Origin: Rhizobium sp. BK313
GTDB lineage: Bacteria > Pseudomonadota > Alphaproteobacteria > Rhizobiales > Rhizobiaceae
Direction of reading: 5' to 3'
Length of the DNA: 64,000 nt
NCBI RefSeq assembly: GCF_014193655.1
Contig: NZ_JACHZQ010000002.1
Coordinates: 496,001 to 560,000, forward strand
A program made the translations under genes and the position numbers. Numbering within the stretch: position 1 is the stretch's first letter; each line of letters opens with the position of its first letter. Below, one piece after another: positions 19,827 to 28,100 of this stretch. The notes below the pieces were generated by a model. It searched no databases and was not told the DNA's origin. It saw only the letters and a list, made by a program, of their open reading frames with translations.

Positions 19827-20408
19827 CTATAGCCACTTTGGCACATCGACACGTGCGTAGGTCCGAAGTTTCTGGATTAAGGCACTCGGGTCGATATCAA
19901 CGCATATCGACTGCCGATGCTCTGCTGGTAGAAATTGCGTGTCGACCATATGGTCGATAAAGCCAAGGAAGGCGTCGAAGAAGCCGGCGGAGTTCAGAAG
20001 GCCAACGGGTTTGTCGATCTCGGACAGCTGGTTCATGGTCCAGACCTCCATCAACTCTTCGATCGTCCCGATGCCTCCCGGCAGTGCGATGAACGCATCG
20101 GAAAGCTCGACCATGCGTTCCTTGCGGCTGCGCAGCGTCAGCACGATTTCGTGTTTCGTCAGACCGGAATGCGATTGCCCGCGCTGATGCAGACTTTCGG
20201 TAATCACGCCATGGACGCTGCCGCCAGCCTCCAGGGCGGCATTTGCGACAACGCCCATCAGACCCTTTGTCGTTCCGCCATATACGATCGTTATTCCGGC
20301 TTCTCCCAATGCACGGCCGAGCACGCGCGCTCCATCAGCAAACACCTCCGATGCACCGAAATTGGATCCGCAGAAGACGGCAACTGATTTGATTGAACGT
20401 GTCGTCAT
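19827..20408 (-). CDS. LOG-family nucleotide phosphoribohydrolase
   Basis: The 193-aa protein is of the LOG/TIGR00730 family, with the signature SRKERMVELSDAFIALPGG and PGGIGTIEELMEV (PGGxGTxxE) and a Rossmann-like start (SVAVFCGSNFGAS). Members hydrolyse nucleoside 5'-monophosphates at the N-glycosidic bond. In plant-associated bacteria some release active cytokinin from its riboside monophosphate. Residues needed for catalysis are present. There is no adjacent isopentenyltransferase, so a cytokinin role is not supported by context. It is monocistronic. Confidence 0.88.
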   Translation of the reverse strand: MTTRSIKSVAVFCGSNFGASEVFADGARVLGRALGEAGITIVYGGTTKGLMGVVANAALEAGGSVHGVITESLHQRGQSHSGLTKHEIVLTLRSRKERMVELSDAFIALPGGIGTIEELMEVWTMNQLSEIDKPVGLLNSAGFFDAFLGFIDHMVDTQFLPAEHRQSICVDIDPSALIQKLRTYARVDVPKWL

Positions 20409-20506
20409 TGAAACCTTCTATCCATGACAGCTATTCGAATTCCTGACGCGCAGCGCCCGTTGGTTGGCATGTCCGCGAGACCGCCGAAAACGATGCAAAA
20501 CACCGG

Positions 20507-21127
20507 TTATGGTTGAACGTAACGCGAAGAAAAATGCTCTTCCAGTGCTTGATCTGTCCTGATCCTGTTTTCCGCCACCGCATCCGGACCGGCACCTGTT
20601 CCCTGAACGGAGAAGAAGGTCAGATCACGCAGTCCAATGGTGGCTAGGATGGCTTTCAGGTAAGGGGTCAGAAAATCCGGCTGGCGCGCGCGCTCCCCGG
20701 AAAATCGTCCGCCTGAGGATATGGCGACAAAGACTGGACGGTCACGGAGCGTTCCGATTTTTCCCGCCGGGGTGATCATGAAGGTCCGGCGAGCGCGGAC
20801 GACATGATCGATCCAGGCCTTCAGCGCGGAGGGGACCGTGAGGTTATGCATCGGCGTCCCGATGACCACAAAGGCTGCAGCCTCCAGTTCCCGTATGAGC
20901 TCTTCCGACTGGGCCATGGAGCCGTCCCGGGATACGTCTGCGGACGAGGCTTGGGAAATCGCGTAGGCCTCATCGACATGCGCTATCGCGCCGTTGCCGA
21001 TCACCCGATTAATCACGATCGCCTCCGGCTCCTTCTTTAGCAGAAAGCTGATGATAGTCTGGGAGAGCCTGTAGCTCTCGGCCGCTTGCCCGCGAGGGCT
21101 GCAGCTCACATGCAGGATTTTCTTCAT
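20507..21127 (-). CDS. azoR: FMN-dependent NADH-azoreductase
   Basis: The 206-aa flavodoxin-fold enzyme matches the AzoR/NQO family: an FMN phosphate-binding loop SCSPRGQAAES, the PMHNLTVPSALKAWIDHVVR segment over the flavin, and the AISSGGRFSG loop. These cytoplasmic homodimers carry out two-electron reduction of quinones and azo compounds, mainly for quinone detoxification. AAGG precedes the ATG. It is divergent from the MocR-type regulator at 21443 with a 315-nt intergenic region, so it may be that regulator's target. Confidence 0.87.
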   Translation of the reverse strand: MKKILHVSCSPRGQAAESYRLSQTIISFLLKKEPEAIVINRVIGNGAIAHVDEAYAISQASSADVSRDGSMAQSEELIRELEAAAFVVIGTPMHNLTVPSALKAWIDHVVRARRTFMITPAGKIGTLRDRPVFVAISSGGRFSGERARQPDFLTPYLKAILATIGLRDLTFFSVQGTGAGPDAVAENRIRTDQALEEHFSSRYVQP

Positions 21128-21442
21128 CTACCTTTTCCAGATTCTGTCCAATTACTGTTGCCCGCGCCCGGGCCATGATGTCAGCGGCACTGAGCGCGAT
21201 GCTGATTTGAAGCGTGGAAGTGGCAGTCGTTCTACACATCCGATGGCCCATCTCCAAGGTCCATGAATGGAACTTGCAGCTGAGCCATGATGGCGCTGGA
21301 CATGCTGAGACACGGTTGTCGGCGCGCGCGAAGCGTGTTGAAAGCAACGCTGGAACAGCGATGGCATCGACTTGAAGGAGGCGTTACCCAGGAGCATTAT
21401 GGCATAATGCTCCGTATATCCGCTTGAAAGGTTGACTAGTCC
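21128..21442. other. Divergent region between azoR and the MocR-type regulator
   Basis: No gene is visible. The right end holds a 23-bp perfect palindrome (annotated separately) 29 nt before the regulator's ATG. Promoters for both divergent genes should lie here. Confidence 0.5.
21391..21413. promoter_or_regulatory. 23-bp perfect palindrome, probable operator
   Basis: Arms GGAGCATTATG and CATAATGCTCC flank a single central G, giving 11 bp of perfect dyad. It lies just upstream of a GntR/MocR-type regulator, and symmetrical sites of this size fit dimeric winged-helix binding. It could also form an RNA hairpin in the leader, but no U-tract follows. Confidence 0.65.
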
Positions 21443-22864
21443 ATGACCGGTGCGAAGCCTGACACGCTCCTGCCTTTAGATCCAGCCGCCGCCACCCCCT
21501 TTTACCGGCAGATCTACGATCGGTTCCGCGGCGCCATTGCCAGCGGCGTGTTGAAGCCGGGAGACCGAATCCCCTCGGCAAGAGCGCTGACAAAGGAGCT
21601 AGGCCTGGCAAGAGGCACCATCGAGGCGGCTTATTCCCTGTTGGCTGCCGAGGGCTACATTCAGGCCCGCGGCCAGGCAGGAACAATTGTCACGCCGGAC
21701 CTCAAAGCACGAACGCCTGTTTTAAGCCCGATCCCTCCGTCGGATGGCGGCATGGCATCAACGAGTTTTCGTCCCAACTCGATTTTGCCCTTCCAGATGG
21801 GTTTGCCGGCGCTCGATGCGTTTCCCCGTAAGATCTGGGCGCGGTTGGGGGCACGATGCGTGCGCGCCATGCAACCATCCGACATGGTTCACCCCTCCGT
21901 CTACGGCTTGCCGGCCCTGCGCGCCCAGATCGCGGCCTACCTGCAGGTCTCGCGCGGGATCAATTGCTCGCCATCTCAGGTGTTCGTGACGTCGGGATAT
22001 CGCCACTCCATCGCGTTGATCGCTCATGCATTGTTGAAGGCGGGCGATCGCGTCTGGCTCGAAAACCCCGGATATCCGCCGACGCGTGACCTATTCGGAC
22101 ATATGCATATTGCGAGTGTCGCAGTGCCGGTCGATCGGGATGGCATGGTGATTTCCGATGGGATCAAGCTGGCGCCCCGGGCGCGTGCGGCGGTGGTGAC
22201 GCCGGCGCATCAGAGTCCGCTGTGCGTGTCGCTATCCTTGCCCCGGCGCCTGGCGCTGCTGGACTGGGCTGGCCGAAACAACGCCTGGATCATCGAGGAC
22301 GATTACGATGGCGAATACCGATATGTCAGCCGCCCTCTGCCTGCGCTGAAGAGCCTGGATCGGGATGGGCGAGTGCTCTATGCCGGCACCTTCAGCAAGT
22401 TGCTTTTTCCGAGCATCCGGCTTGCCTATCTCGTTGTGCCGGAAGCGCAGATTGAGCGATTTGAAGAGATTGCCGACGTCTTTGTGGGCGGCAGTCCCGA
22501 GCTTACACAAGCTCTCGTCACCGCCTTTATCACGGAAGGGCATTTCGCGCGGCATATCCAGCGCATGCGCAGGCTCTATTCCGAGCGTCGGGACCTAGCG
22601 GCAGCCGGCTTGGAAAACGTGCTCGCCAAACATATGCGAGTTGATTCACAGCCCGGCGGAATGCATCTGATCCTGCGGCTGCAGGGCAAGCAGTCGGATC
22701 GCGAGCTTTCCGCGCGTATGCGAAAGGAAGGCCTCTATGCGGAAGCATTAACGGACTGGATGCTGGAGGGCGAGGGGGCCTCGGCCCTGCTTCTCAATTT
22801 CACCAACATCAACTCTGAGAGCACCGCCGAAAATCTCGCAACGCGTATTTCAAGGCTGATATGA
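21443..22864 (+). CDS. MocR/PdxR-family regulator (GntR helix-turn-helix plus aminotransferase-like domain)
   Basis: The 473-aa protein joins a GntR-type winged helix (about residues 15-80: PFYRQIYDRFRGAIASGVLK, GDRIPSARALTKELGLARGT) to a fold-type I aminotransferase-like domain (about 110-473). The PLP-binding lysine sits in YAGTFSKLLFPSIRLAY. MocR proteins use PLP or its amino-acid aldimines as effectors. Well-studied targets include pyridoxal and GABA genes, but none is adjacent here. Neighbours are azoR (divergent) and an AhpD-like gene downstream. The 23-bp palindrome upstream argues for autoregulation. Confidence 0.9.
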   Translation: MTGAKPDTLLPLDPAAATPFYRQIYDRFRGAIASGVLKPGDRIPSARALTKELGLARGTIEAAYSLLAAEGYIQARGQAGTIVTPDLKARTPVLSPIPPSDGGMASTSFRPNSILPFQMGLPALDAFPRKIWARLGARCVRAMQPSDMVHPSVYGLPALRAQIAAYLQVSRGINCSPSQVFVTSGYRHSIALIAHALLKAGDRVWLENPGYPPTRDLFGHMHIASVAVPVDRDGMVISDGIKLAPRARAAVVTPAHQSPLCVSLSLPRRLALLDWAGRNNAWIIEDDYDGEYRYVSRPLPALKSLDRDGRVLYAGTFSKLLFPSIRLAYLVVPEAQIERFEEIADVFVGGSPELTQALVTAFITEGHFARHIQRMRRLYSERRDLAAAGLENVLAKHMRVDSQPGGMHLILRLQGKQSDRELSARMRKEGLYAEALTDWMLEGEGASALLLNFTNINSESTAENLATRISRLI

Positions 22865-22961
22865 CCTCGCGTCATGGCCTAGTACAGAATGCGGTTCTTG
22901 GATCTTCTGACATAGGCCAAGATGCGCCATGCTGGGCTCCTTCAATGAGAAAGGAAGCGTC

Positions 22962-23396
22962 ATGACCAATCGTATCGACTACGCAAATGCCTCGCCTGAA
23001 GGTTATAGGGCTTTCGGGGGCGTGTACGTCACTGTTCAGAAAAGCGGCCTGCCGAAAGAACTGGTCGATCTGGTGTATCTCAGGGTGTCGCAGATCAATG
23101 GCTGTGCATTCTGCATCGATATGCATTCCCGCGATCTGCTCAAGTCCGGCCTGACGGTGGACAAGCTCGTGCTGGTGCCTGTGTTCAGCGCCCGCGAACG
23201 CGCGGCGCTTGCTTGGGCGGAGACCGTAACGCGCGTCGCAGAGACTGGCGTTCCCGATGCCGACTATACAGCTGCTGCCGCCGAGTTCGACGACAAGGAA
23301 CTTGCTGATCTCACATATGCGATTGGCTTGATGAATGCCTTCAATCGGTTCGGGATCAGTTTCCGCTCGACCCCCGCTGCGGTCGCCAAGGCCTGA
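22962..23396 (+). CDS. AhpD-like carboxymuconolactone decarboxylase-family peroxidase
   Basis: The 144-aa all-helical protein belongs to the CMD/AhpD family. The redox motif reads INGCAFCIDMHSRDL, a CxxC followed by His, as in alkylhydroperoxidase AhpD-core proteins and not in the decarboxylases. It likely takes part in peroxide or thiol redox chemistry. AAGGAAG precedes the ATG at 22962. The in-frame start at 22929 lacks a ribosome-binding site. It lies 97 nt after the MocR gene, same strand, and is a plausible target. Confidence 0.87.
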   Translation: MTNRIDYANASPEGYRAFGGVYVTVQKSGLPKELVDLVYLRVSQINGCAFCIDMHSRDLLKSGLTVDKLVLVPVFSARERAALAWAETVTRVAETGVPDADYTAAAAEFDDKELADLTYAIGLMNAFNRFGISFRSTPAAVAKA

Positions 23397-23601
23397 AGCG
23401 CCTCTGACGCCGGGGCTCGCGGCTTGGCAGTGTCTATTCGCGAGCGCCCGCTGCTCCAGGAAGCATCCGGTTTTTAAAGCCTCTCCGGTCCGTCTTTGCG
23501 TTACCCGATCGAACCGGATGCGGTTTCCTGTCTGACAATGGCTCTCACCAAAGCTCGTCCGGCCAGTAGGCCTGGCCGGTCAATGAATGGATCAGTTTCT
23601 C

Positions 23602-23922
23602 ATGGCTTGGGCACTTCTCAGCATCGCCGGTATTCTCGAAATCGCCTTTGCCTTCAGCATGAAGGCGTCGGACGGTTTCACGCGATTGATACCCGGGTTC
23701 TTGACGGTCGCCACCGGCCTGTCGAGTGTTTTTCTTCTTTCGCTCTCGCTCCGTACGTTGCCGGTGGGGACAGGCTATGCGGTCTGGACCGGTATCGGCG
23801 CGGCAGGTACCGCGGTCCTCGGAATGGCGGTGCTGGGCGACTCCGTCGAACCGACGAGGGTGGGTTGCATCGTTCTCATTTTGGCAGGCGTTGTCGGGCT
23901 CAGGCTCGTTTCGGGAAACTGA
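23602..23922 (+). CDS. SMR-family exporter, SugE/Gdx type
   Basis: The 106-aa protein has four transmembrane helices and the SMR features: the membrane glutamate in IAGILEIAFAFSMK (TM1) and the LPVGTGYAVWTGIGAAGTAVLG segment. The opening and the SDGFTRLIPG loop match the SugE/Gdx branch, whose proven members export guanidinium, better than the EmrE multidrug branch. SMR proteins work as dual-topology dimers in the inner membrane. An in-frame ATG at 23587 would add five residues; the family start favours 23602. I looked for a guanidine riboswitch upstream and did not see one. Confidence 0.82.
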   Translation: MAWALLSIAGILEIAFAFSMKASDGFTRLIPGFLTVATGLSSVFLLSLSLRTLPVGTGYAVWTGIGAAGTAVLGMAVLGDSVEPTRVGCIVLILAGVVGLRLVSGN

Positions 23923-24042
23923 GATCCTCTTTATGTCAACTGATGTTGGTCATGCGCTGTCTCGTATCGCCGCAACGGCGATGGAGGGAAGACGTCGTGG
24001 ATACAACCATATGCCGAGAATGCCTGTTATGGAAAACTAAAA

Positions 24043-24071
24043 GTTGACAAGATGATGCAGGAACCCTATAT
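24043..24071 (+). promoter_or_regulatory. Sigma70-type promoter of the cold-shock gene
   Basis: GTTGAC (24043-24048) and CTATAT (24066-24071) are spaced by exactly 17 nt, an almost perfect fit to the rhizobial housekeeping consensus CTTGAC-N17-CTATAT. Transcription would begin near 24078, leaving a leader of about 140 nt before the CspA start, a length typical of cold-shock mRNAs. Confidence 0.75.
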
Positions 24072-24218
24072 ACCGGTTGTCGATATTTGCTTGCTGAGCT
24101 TTGGTTACCGCGTGTTTGGCACCGCGCCCTGAACGAACCTTCCTTTCAAAAATCGCTATCATCATCTGCAGCGCCGTTTGGGCGTTGTGGTCCCTCTATT
24201 GCTATGAAAGGGTTCATC

Positions 24219-24428
24219 ATGACCACTGGCACAGTTAAATGGTTTAATTCCGCCAAAGGCTTCGGCTTTATCCAGCCTGACAATGGCGGCACTGACGCAT
24301 TCGTCCATATCTCTGCCGTCGAGCGCGCTGGTATGCGCGAAATCGTCGAGGGCCAGAAGATCGGCTACGACCTTGAGCGCGACAACAAGTCGGGCAAAAT
24401 GTCAGCTTGCAACCTTCAGGCTGCCTAA
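24219..24428 (+). CDS. cspA: Cold-shock protein (CspA family)
   Basis: The 69-aa protein is a single cold-shock domain with RNP1-like KGFGFIQPD and RNP2-like DAFVHISAVE motifs. These proteins bind single-stranded RNA and act as RNA chaperones. The frame is open far upstream, but MTTGTVKWFN is the family start. The gene has its own strong promoter and long leader. A hairpin terminator follows at 24496, so it is mainly monocistronic. The small gene at 24565 lies just past the terminator. Confidence 0.95.
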   Translation: MTTGTVKWFNSAKGFGFIQPDNGGTDAFVHISAVERAGMREIVEGQKIGYDLERDNKSGKMSACNLQAA

Positions 24429-24495
24429 CTCACTCGGCATCTGCTTTCCGTTGACCACGGATGTACTGGCACTGTGAGAGCATGACGCCAATCAG

Positions 24496-24522
24496 GGTCA
24501 GGCAGCTAGCCTGGCCTTTTTT
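24496..24522 (+). terminator. Rho-independent terminator after cspA
   Basis: An 8-bp stem (GGTCAGGC with GCCTGGCC, one G-U pair) closes a 5-nt loop and is followed by six T residues. It lies about 70 nt after the cspA stop. Confidence 0.8.
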
Positions 24523-24564
24523 ATTGCCGCAAGACACGGAGCGGCTATGAGTTCAGGAAACACC

Positions 24565-24789
24565 ATGACACAGACATACAGCAAATCCCGCCAAAAGGCG
24601 GAGATTGCCTTCAGCAATGCTCAATCGCAATTCTTCGCGCGCACCAGCGCTGTCGAAGAACCCGACCCTCTCGTGCGCTCCCGCAATGAAAAAACTCTTC
24701 GGCTTCGTGAAGCGCGCCAGGCAAAGGAATTGCAGGATCGCTTGACATTAAGCGCCGCGCTTGCCGCCAATCGCGCTAAGAAAACCTGA
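24565..24789 (+). CDS. Small conserved alpha-helical protein downstream of cspA
   Basis: The 74-aa product (MTQTYSKSRQKAEIAFSNAQ...) is strongly helical and charged and ends in NRAKKT. It looks like a small cytoplasmic protein with a coiled-coil tendency. Similar proteins often sit next to cold-shock genes in rhizobia, from memory. An ATG at 24547 preceded by GGAG is an alternative start adding six residues; I favour 24565 because MTQTYSK resembles the start of relatives. Function unknown. Confidence 0.6.
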   Translation: MTQTYSKSRQKAEIAFSNAQSQFFARTSAVEEPDPLVRSRNEKTLRLREARQAKELQDRLTLSAALAANRAKKT

Positions 24790-25192
24790 CTTTACGGGTA
24801 TCAGCCGCGAGTGTCGACAGGTCGATGACGGCTCCAGCAGCTCCCGCCACCCGCCCAGCAAGCAAACTGGAGCCCGACGGTGCGTGCGGCTTCGACTTTG
24901 GCTGCCAGGTGGTTGCGCATCGTTGATGTTTCTGAACCGCCGTCGAAAAGACTTGATCCCGGAAGGCATCCTTGAGATCGAAAGCTGCCGCAGAACCGAG
25001 ATGGTAGGGTTCTGCCGTAAAATGGCTGCAGTGCAACATTGCACATCGATTTTCGGACCCGCTTACCTCCTGCCGCGCCGGGCTTTTTCTCTTCAGAGCG
25101 AAGGCGACGTCAGTCGTGCATCGCGCAGGTTGCGTGACAGGAAAGCGCGAATCTGTTTCTTCCGGGACCGGTGAGTTTTGGAAAATGCTAAT
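24790..25192. other. About 400 bases without a convincing gene
   Basis: Open frames on both strands have irregular composition and no domain pattern. I see no strong repeat or hairpin. The right end should carry the promoter of the small gene at 25193. Confidence 0.35.
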
Positions 25193-25468
25193 ATGGATGG
25201 TACAGACAACGACCTGCGCTTGATCGCCGTCATGCGGCGCTATCTCGCAATCAAGACGGAGCTGACGGATTTGAAGTCGTCGCTTGAGGAGAGGCGGAAG
25301 GCGGCGGGGATAGCCGTTGGCGAGTTCTACTACATTCGCCGGGATAGCGAGCATGCGGATAATATCAGCCGGACCGTCGCCCTTAAAAAGGAGATGAGCC
25401 AGTTGATGGGCTTGGCCGAGGCTTGGGCGCGGGACGAAATCATTAGTCTTGAAACCTCATTCGATTGA
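25193..25468 (+). CDS. Small hypothetical protein
   Basis: The 91-aa product (MDGTDNDLRLIAVMRRYLAI...) is predominantly helical with heptad-like leucines (LTDLKSSLEERR and LKKEMSQLMGLAEAW). It is probably cytoplasmic. The in-frame TTG at 25178 is a weaker start. No recognised domain and no clear operon partner: the next gene is a minus-strand pseudogene. Confidence 0.5.
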   Translation: MDGTDNDLRLIAVMRRYLAIKTELTDLKSSLEERRKAAGIAVGEFYYIRRDSEHADNISRTVALKKEMSQLMGLAEAWARDEIISLETSFD

Positions 25469-25655
25469 TCCGTCGACGGCCTGCGACGTCAAGGTAACGG
25501 CCCTTTCCGGCAAGCGTGAGTGAGCCCCCCAGGGACGCAACTATTATGAGATGGCTACCGTCTCCCTTGCAACTGCCCAGATGAAACCGGCGAGTTCCCG
25601 CACGACTACCGTAGGCACCACCGTCGGCTTCTTTCCCCGGTGGCCGGGCACAGGC

Positions 25656-26535
25656 TCAAAGCGCCCCGTGCCTGTTGAGCGAAATCGCATAAACGCTGGT
25701 GGTTGCCGTAATGAACAGCTTATGTTTGCCGCGTCCGCCGAAGCAAAGATTGGATGGTCTCCGGCACCCGTATTTTACCCATGAGATGTCCGTCCGGCGA
25801 AATGCAATGGACGCCATCCCCGGCCGAGGACCAGAGATTGCCGTCGCTGTCCATCCGTATTCCGTCGGCACAGCCCGGCGAGATTTCATGAAAGACGTCA
25901 CCACCGGCTAGACGCCAGTCTGCTCCGACGCCAAAGACGCGGATGTGGCGTGGATCGTCGGTGTGCATCCGGCCGGTGTCGGCGACATACAGTTTCTTTT
26001 CATTCGGGCTGAACGCCAGCCCGTTCGGGCAATTGAAATCGGTGAGCACGGCTACGATCGAACCCGATGGATCGACGCGGTAGACGTTGCAGGGCAGTTC
26101 CTGCTCGCTTTTGTACCCTTCGTAATCCGTGGCGATACCGTAATGCGGGTCCGTGAACCAGATGGCGCCATCGGACGCCACGATGACATCGTTGGGCGAA
26201 TTCAGCCGTTTGCCCTGGTAGCCGTCGGCAATCACCGAAATCGAACCATCAAATTCCGTTCGCGTCACGCTCCGGCTGCCGTGTTCGCAGCTTACGAGGC
26301 GGCCCCGTCGGTCGCGCGTATGGCCATTCGCAAAGTTGGATGGTTCACGAAAGACGCTGGTGCCGACACCCGGTATCCAGCGCATGATGCGATTGTTGGG
26401 GATGTCGGAAAAGAGAAGGCAATTCAGGTCGCCGAACCAGACGGGGCCCTCAATCCAATCGAAGCCGTTAGCGATCGATTTGACGGGAGCATTGCGAGGA
26501 CGAACCTAGAAAGCCGGATCTACAATTTCGAACAT
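25656..26535 (-). pseudogene. SMP-30/gluconolactonase-family gene with nonsense and frameshift lesions
   Basis: Reading from the ATG at 26535 gives MFEIVDPAF, then a TAG at 26508-26506, then continuous SMP-30/LRE-family sequence (FDWIEGPVWFGDLNC, SPNDVIVASDGAIWFTDPHYG, CPNGLAFSPNEKKLYVADTG). The tail shifts frame near 25765: after VPETI the matching sequence continues one frame over as SNLCFGGRGKHKLFITATTS and ends RHGAL at 25656. Family members are beta-propeller lactonases that open sugar lactones such as gluconolactone. The gene precedes the L-idonate dehydrogenase-like gene on the other side of 26587, which fits a former role in that pathway. Two independent lesions make a working product unlikely. 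Confidence 0.85.
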
Positions 26536-26586
26536 TTTGCTTATCTCTCATCATGCTGCATGGCTTATCGCTCCCTGAGCCGCGCT

Positions 26587-27618
26587 TCAGGAGAAGACGA
26601 TCTGTGCCTTCATGGCCCTGCTGCGGTCGGATGCGATGTCGAAAGCGCCGATCGCGTCGGCGAGCGGCACGGAATGGGTGATCAGCGGCCTGACATCGAT
26701 CAGACGCTTGCGCATCAGGTCGACGCCCACGGCAAATTCTTCGTGGAAGCGGAATGAGCCGCGCAGGTCCAGCTCTTTCGCGGTGATGGTCAGCATTGGC
26801 AGCGCCATGTCGCCCCCGATGCCCAATTGGACGATGATCCCGCGCGGCCTGAGTGCTGCGATCCCGCTAACGAGAGCGGCGGCAGCCCCCGAGCATTCAT
26901 AGAGGATGTCGAAGGTTCCCTTGTCTGCCGAATAGGCGGTGAGCGCATCGGGTTCCTGCTTTGAGTTGATGACCCGGTCTGCGCCGCATTGCTTGGCCAG
27001 TGAAAGGGTGAAGTCCGAGAGATCGGTCGCCACGATTTCCGCCGCTCCGGCGCGTCGGGCGGCCAGGATGGACAAGACACCGATCGGTCCGCAGCCGGTG
27101 ACGAGAACCCGCTTGCCCAGCATCTCGCCAGCGCGCTTCGTCGCATGCAGGGTGACGGCCAGCGGTTCGGCCATCGCCGCTTCGCCGGCCGTCAGGCCGT
27201 CAGCTGGGACGCATTGAATGGCATCGGCGACAAGTGTTTCGCGGAATGCACCCTGAATATGCGGGAAAGGCATTGCGCTGCCGTAGAAGCGCATGTTCAG
27301 GCACTGATTGTGCAGGCCTTGCTGACAATAGCGGCAGGTCCGGCAGGGGCGCGACGGTGAAACGGCCACGAGCTGGCCGACCTCAAGTCCTTGGACGCCA
27401 GGGCCGAGTGCCGCAACTGTCGCGCTGACTTCGTGGCCCAGGATCATCGGCTGCCTCAATCGAACCGTGCCGAAACCGCCGTGGTTGTAGTAATGTAGAT
27501 CGCTGCCGCAGATTCCGCCGGTGGCGAGTCTGAGCTTGACTTCCCCCGCACCCGGTTCCTGTTCGGGATGTTCCTCAATGCGTATATCTTTGGCGGCGTG
27601 AGCGACGATGGCCTTCAT
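26587..27618 (-). CDS. idnD: L-idonate 5-dehydrogenase-like zinc alcohol dehydrogenase
   Basis: The 343-aa medium-chain dehydrogenase has the catalytic zinc site (CGSDLHYYNHGGFG, GHEVSATV), the four-cysteine structural zinc loop (CRTCRYCQQGLHNQC) and an NAD-binding GCGPIGVLS motif. CGSDLHYYNHGG is typical of L-idonate 5-dehydrogenases, which interconvert L-idonate and 5-ketogluconate. The next enzyme, a gluconate 5-dehydrogenase-like SDR, is 0.5 kb away on the other strand. GAGGAG precedes the ATG at 27618; the longer frame is not credible. It is co-directional with a truncated 2-hydroxyacid dehydrogenase 10 nt upstream. Confidence 0.87.
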   Translation of the reverse strand: MKAIVAHAAKDIRIEEHPEQEPGAGEVKLRLATGGICGSDLHYYNHGGFGTVRLRQPMILGHEVSATVAALGPGVQGLEVGQLVAVSPSRPCRTCRYCQQGLHNQCLNMRFYGSAMPFPHIQGAFRETLVADAIQCVPADGLTAGEAAMAEPLAVTLHATKRAGEMLGKRVLVTGCGPIGVLSILAARRAGAAEIVATDLSDFTLSLAKQCGADRVINSKQEPDALTAYSADKGTFDILYECSGAAAALVSGIAALRPRGIIVQLGIGGDMALPMLTITAKELDLRGSFRFHEEFAVGVDLMRKRLIDVRPLITHSVPLADAIGAFDIASDRSRAMKAQIVFS

Positions 27619-27628
27619 GTCTTTCTCC

Positions 27629-28012
27629 TCAAAGAACGGGTGTGGGCAGCGGCTGGCCGGCAAAATGGTCGGCGAGATTGTCGCGGACAAGCTGGCCCAT
27701 GGCCTTACGCATCTCGACGGTGCCCGAGGCGTGGTGGGGCTGCAAAAGAACATTGTCCAGCGCCAGAAAGCGCCGCGTCGAAGCGACACCATAGACCGAA
27801 ATCAATTCCAGATTGGGGCAGGCTTCGATCATGGCCCTGTTGGCGCCGAGTTCGCCGCGCGTGGCAATCGCTTTTATGGTCAGACCGACCTCCGCCAAAA
27901 GGGCGGCCTTGTCCGCGGACTCGAAATAGCGGTAGACGCGAAACGCCGCATCCAGGGGTTCCTGATCCCATTGCGGATAGGGTCCTACCTGAAGGATAAC
28001 CGGCTTTTCCAT
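27629..28012 (-). pseudogene. 2-hydroxyacid dehydrogenase with large internal deletion
   Basis: The 127-aa frame has a good start (GGAGGAATC before ATG 28012) and a normal N-terminus through [12 protein letters not shown]. It then jumps straight to the C-terminal end of the family ([19 protein letters not shown]...). The Rossmann NAD-binding core and the catalytic Arg and Glu are missing; about 180-190 residues are lost against the usual 310-320. D-2-hydroxyacid dehydrogenases in this setting reduce 2-keto- or 2,5-diketogluconate. It lies directly upstream of idnD, downstream of a GntR-like operator, so the operon is still in place but this step is lost. Confidence 0.85.
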
Positions 28013-28038
28013 CTTTTCGATTCCTCCCTTGACATCGA

Positions 28039-28054
28039 ATGTTATCGATAACAT
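28039..28054. promoter_or_regulatory. GntR/IdnR-like operator, copy 1 (perfect palindrome)
   Basis: ATGTTATCGATAACAT is a perfect 16-bp palindrome and matches the ATGTTA-N4-TAACAT form of enteric GntR/IdnR operators. It lies between the minus-strand dehydrogenase operon and the plus-strand gluconate dehydrogenase gene, so one repressor could control both directions. The LacI-family gene at 29063 is the obvious binder. Confidence 0.82.
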
Positions 28055-28100
28055 AAACAGGGACAACGACATTTGTCGAGATGAAAAAATGGAGTAAACG

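Noticed and set aside
23397..23601. Possible guanidine riboswitch before the SugE/Gdx-like gene
   Set aside because: I looked for the conserved guanidine-I, -II and -III cores and did not find a convincing match.
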